A stretch of DNA of 47,785 nt from a virus. Below the pieces are notes generated by a model that was not told the origin of the DNA, made no database searches, and saw only the letters and a list, made by a program, of their open reading frames with translations. Location: IMG/VR virus record IMGVR_UViG_3300025671_000104, positions 1 through 47,785 of that record, one strand, 5' to 3'. Shown here piece after piece: positions 47,485 to 47,785 of the stretch (the stretch's first letter is position 1; every line of letters begins with the position of its first letter). The position numbers and the translations under genes are program-made.

Positions 47485-47785
47485 ATGTCTGTCCACGAGA
47501 TAAGATCTATATCTCAAGTCGGCACAAGCGAACCGTTTGAGCTACAGGTCGCTCGTGGGCAGATTTCGGGTCATAAAACTGTCTTTAAGTTTGGCTACAA
47601 CACCTCTGTTGGAGACACAAAAGAAACCATCTGGGAACAGGGCGGTTTATACGCTTATCCCGCATCAGCCACAGTAATGACTATATCAAGCAGTTCAGCT
47701 AATGACACTGCCGCAGGAACTGGTGCAAGAACCGTAGAAGTTTTTGGCCTAGACGCCGATTACAACGAAATAAACGAAGTTGTTA
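47485..47785 (+). CDS. Tail/neck-region protein, 3' end outside window
   Basis: ATG five bases after the previous stop; 100 codons are visible before the window end. MSVHEIRSISQVGTSEPFEL, then SVGDTKETIWEQGGLYAYPA and VEVFGLDADYNEINEVV. The order 'ETIWEQGG-Y', 'TARTVEV-GLDADYNE' is a recurrent pattern of phage neck or tail proteins. The missing part cannot be judged. It shows the window ends inside the tail module. Confidence 0.6.
   Translation, partial: MSVHEIRSISQVGTSEPFELQVARGQISGHKTVFKFGYNTSVGDTKETIWEQGGLYAYPASATVMTISSSSANDTAAGTGARTVEVFGLDADYNEINEVV

Noticed and set aside
1-47785. Window as a closed circle joining its two ends
   Set aside because: Joining base 47785 to base 1 puts the last gene out of frame with the first and gives a stop within about 20 codons, so sequence is probably missing between them.
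1-47785. Temperate lifestyle genes, tRNAs, CRISPR arrays
   Set aside because: No integrase, repressor, tRNA cloverleaf or regularly spaced repeat array could be found by reading; absence outside the window is not excluded.

Overview
The window reads as a nearly complete genome segment of a lytic, podovirus-like tailed phage of marine type. The portal (about 800 aa, P22-like coiled-coil tail), large terminase, GroES-like protein, PolA, AEP primase and a string of small conserved proteins are of the kind I associate with uncultured marine phages, most plausibly infecting an alphaproteobacterium. GC content looks intermediate, which argues weakly against SAR11. No integrase, excisionase, CI-like repressor, tRNA, IS element or CRISPR array was seen. 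The host assignment is inference; the gene calls rest on visible motifs.

Layout. 1-15205 (+): end of a tail-fibre gene (cut by the window edge), a tail-fibre/receptor-binding cassette, a putative tail nozzle or stabilisation protein, then Gln/Gly-rich and very large internal virion (ejection) proteins, ending in a T4-type lysozyme. 15261-23043 (-): replication block with Leu-type family A DNA polymerase, SF1 helicase, AEP primase, an SSB-like protein with a C-terminal DDIPF tip, DUF6378, zinc-ribbon microproteins and a GTG-started ribbon-helix-helix regulator. A PD-(D/E)XK nuclease at 23114-23569 is on the opposite strand. 23484-29870 (-): Snf2-type helicase, then about twenty tightly overlapping small genes, nearly all of unknown function, the likely early/takeover region. 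29871-30177: regulatory gap with an AT-rich tract and a GTGTCT repeat array. 30178-31090 (+): small terminase subunit and a VRR-like nuclease. 31206-33253 (-): five more leftward early genes that split the two terminase genes. 33451-47785 (+): large terminase, a large polyvalent-type protein, portal, holin-like proteins, GroES-like protein, scaffold, decoration protein, major capsid protein, a strong terminator, and three small genes, the last cut by the window edge.

How it fits together. Three leftward units (29.9, 32.0 and 33.3 kb) are preceded by promoter-like elements of one family, two sharing an identical 20-nt block; this looks like an early regulon. Replication would use the AEP primase, PolA, SF1 and Snf2 helicases and SSB-like protein. 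The rightward genes form the packaging, head, tail, ejection and lysis module, with holin (40.3 kb) and lysozyme (14.8 kb) far apart on the linear map.

Genes too short for ordinary ORF lists were found at 2693-2869, 15493-15648, 19577-19753, 22870-23043, 27466-27639 and 27632-27760. Several starts were moved inward on ribosome-binding-site evidence. The two window ends do not join in frame, so some tail genes probably lie outside the window.
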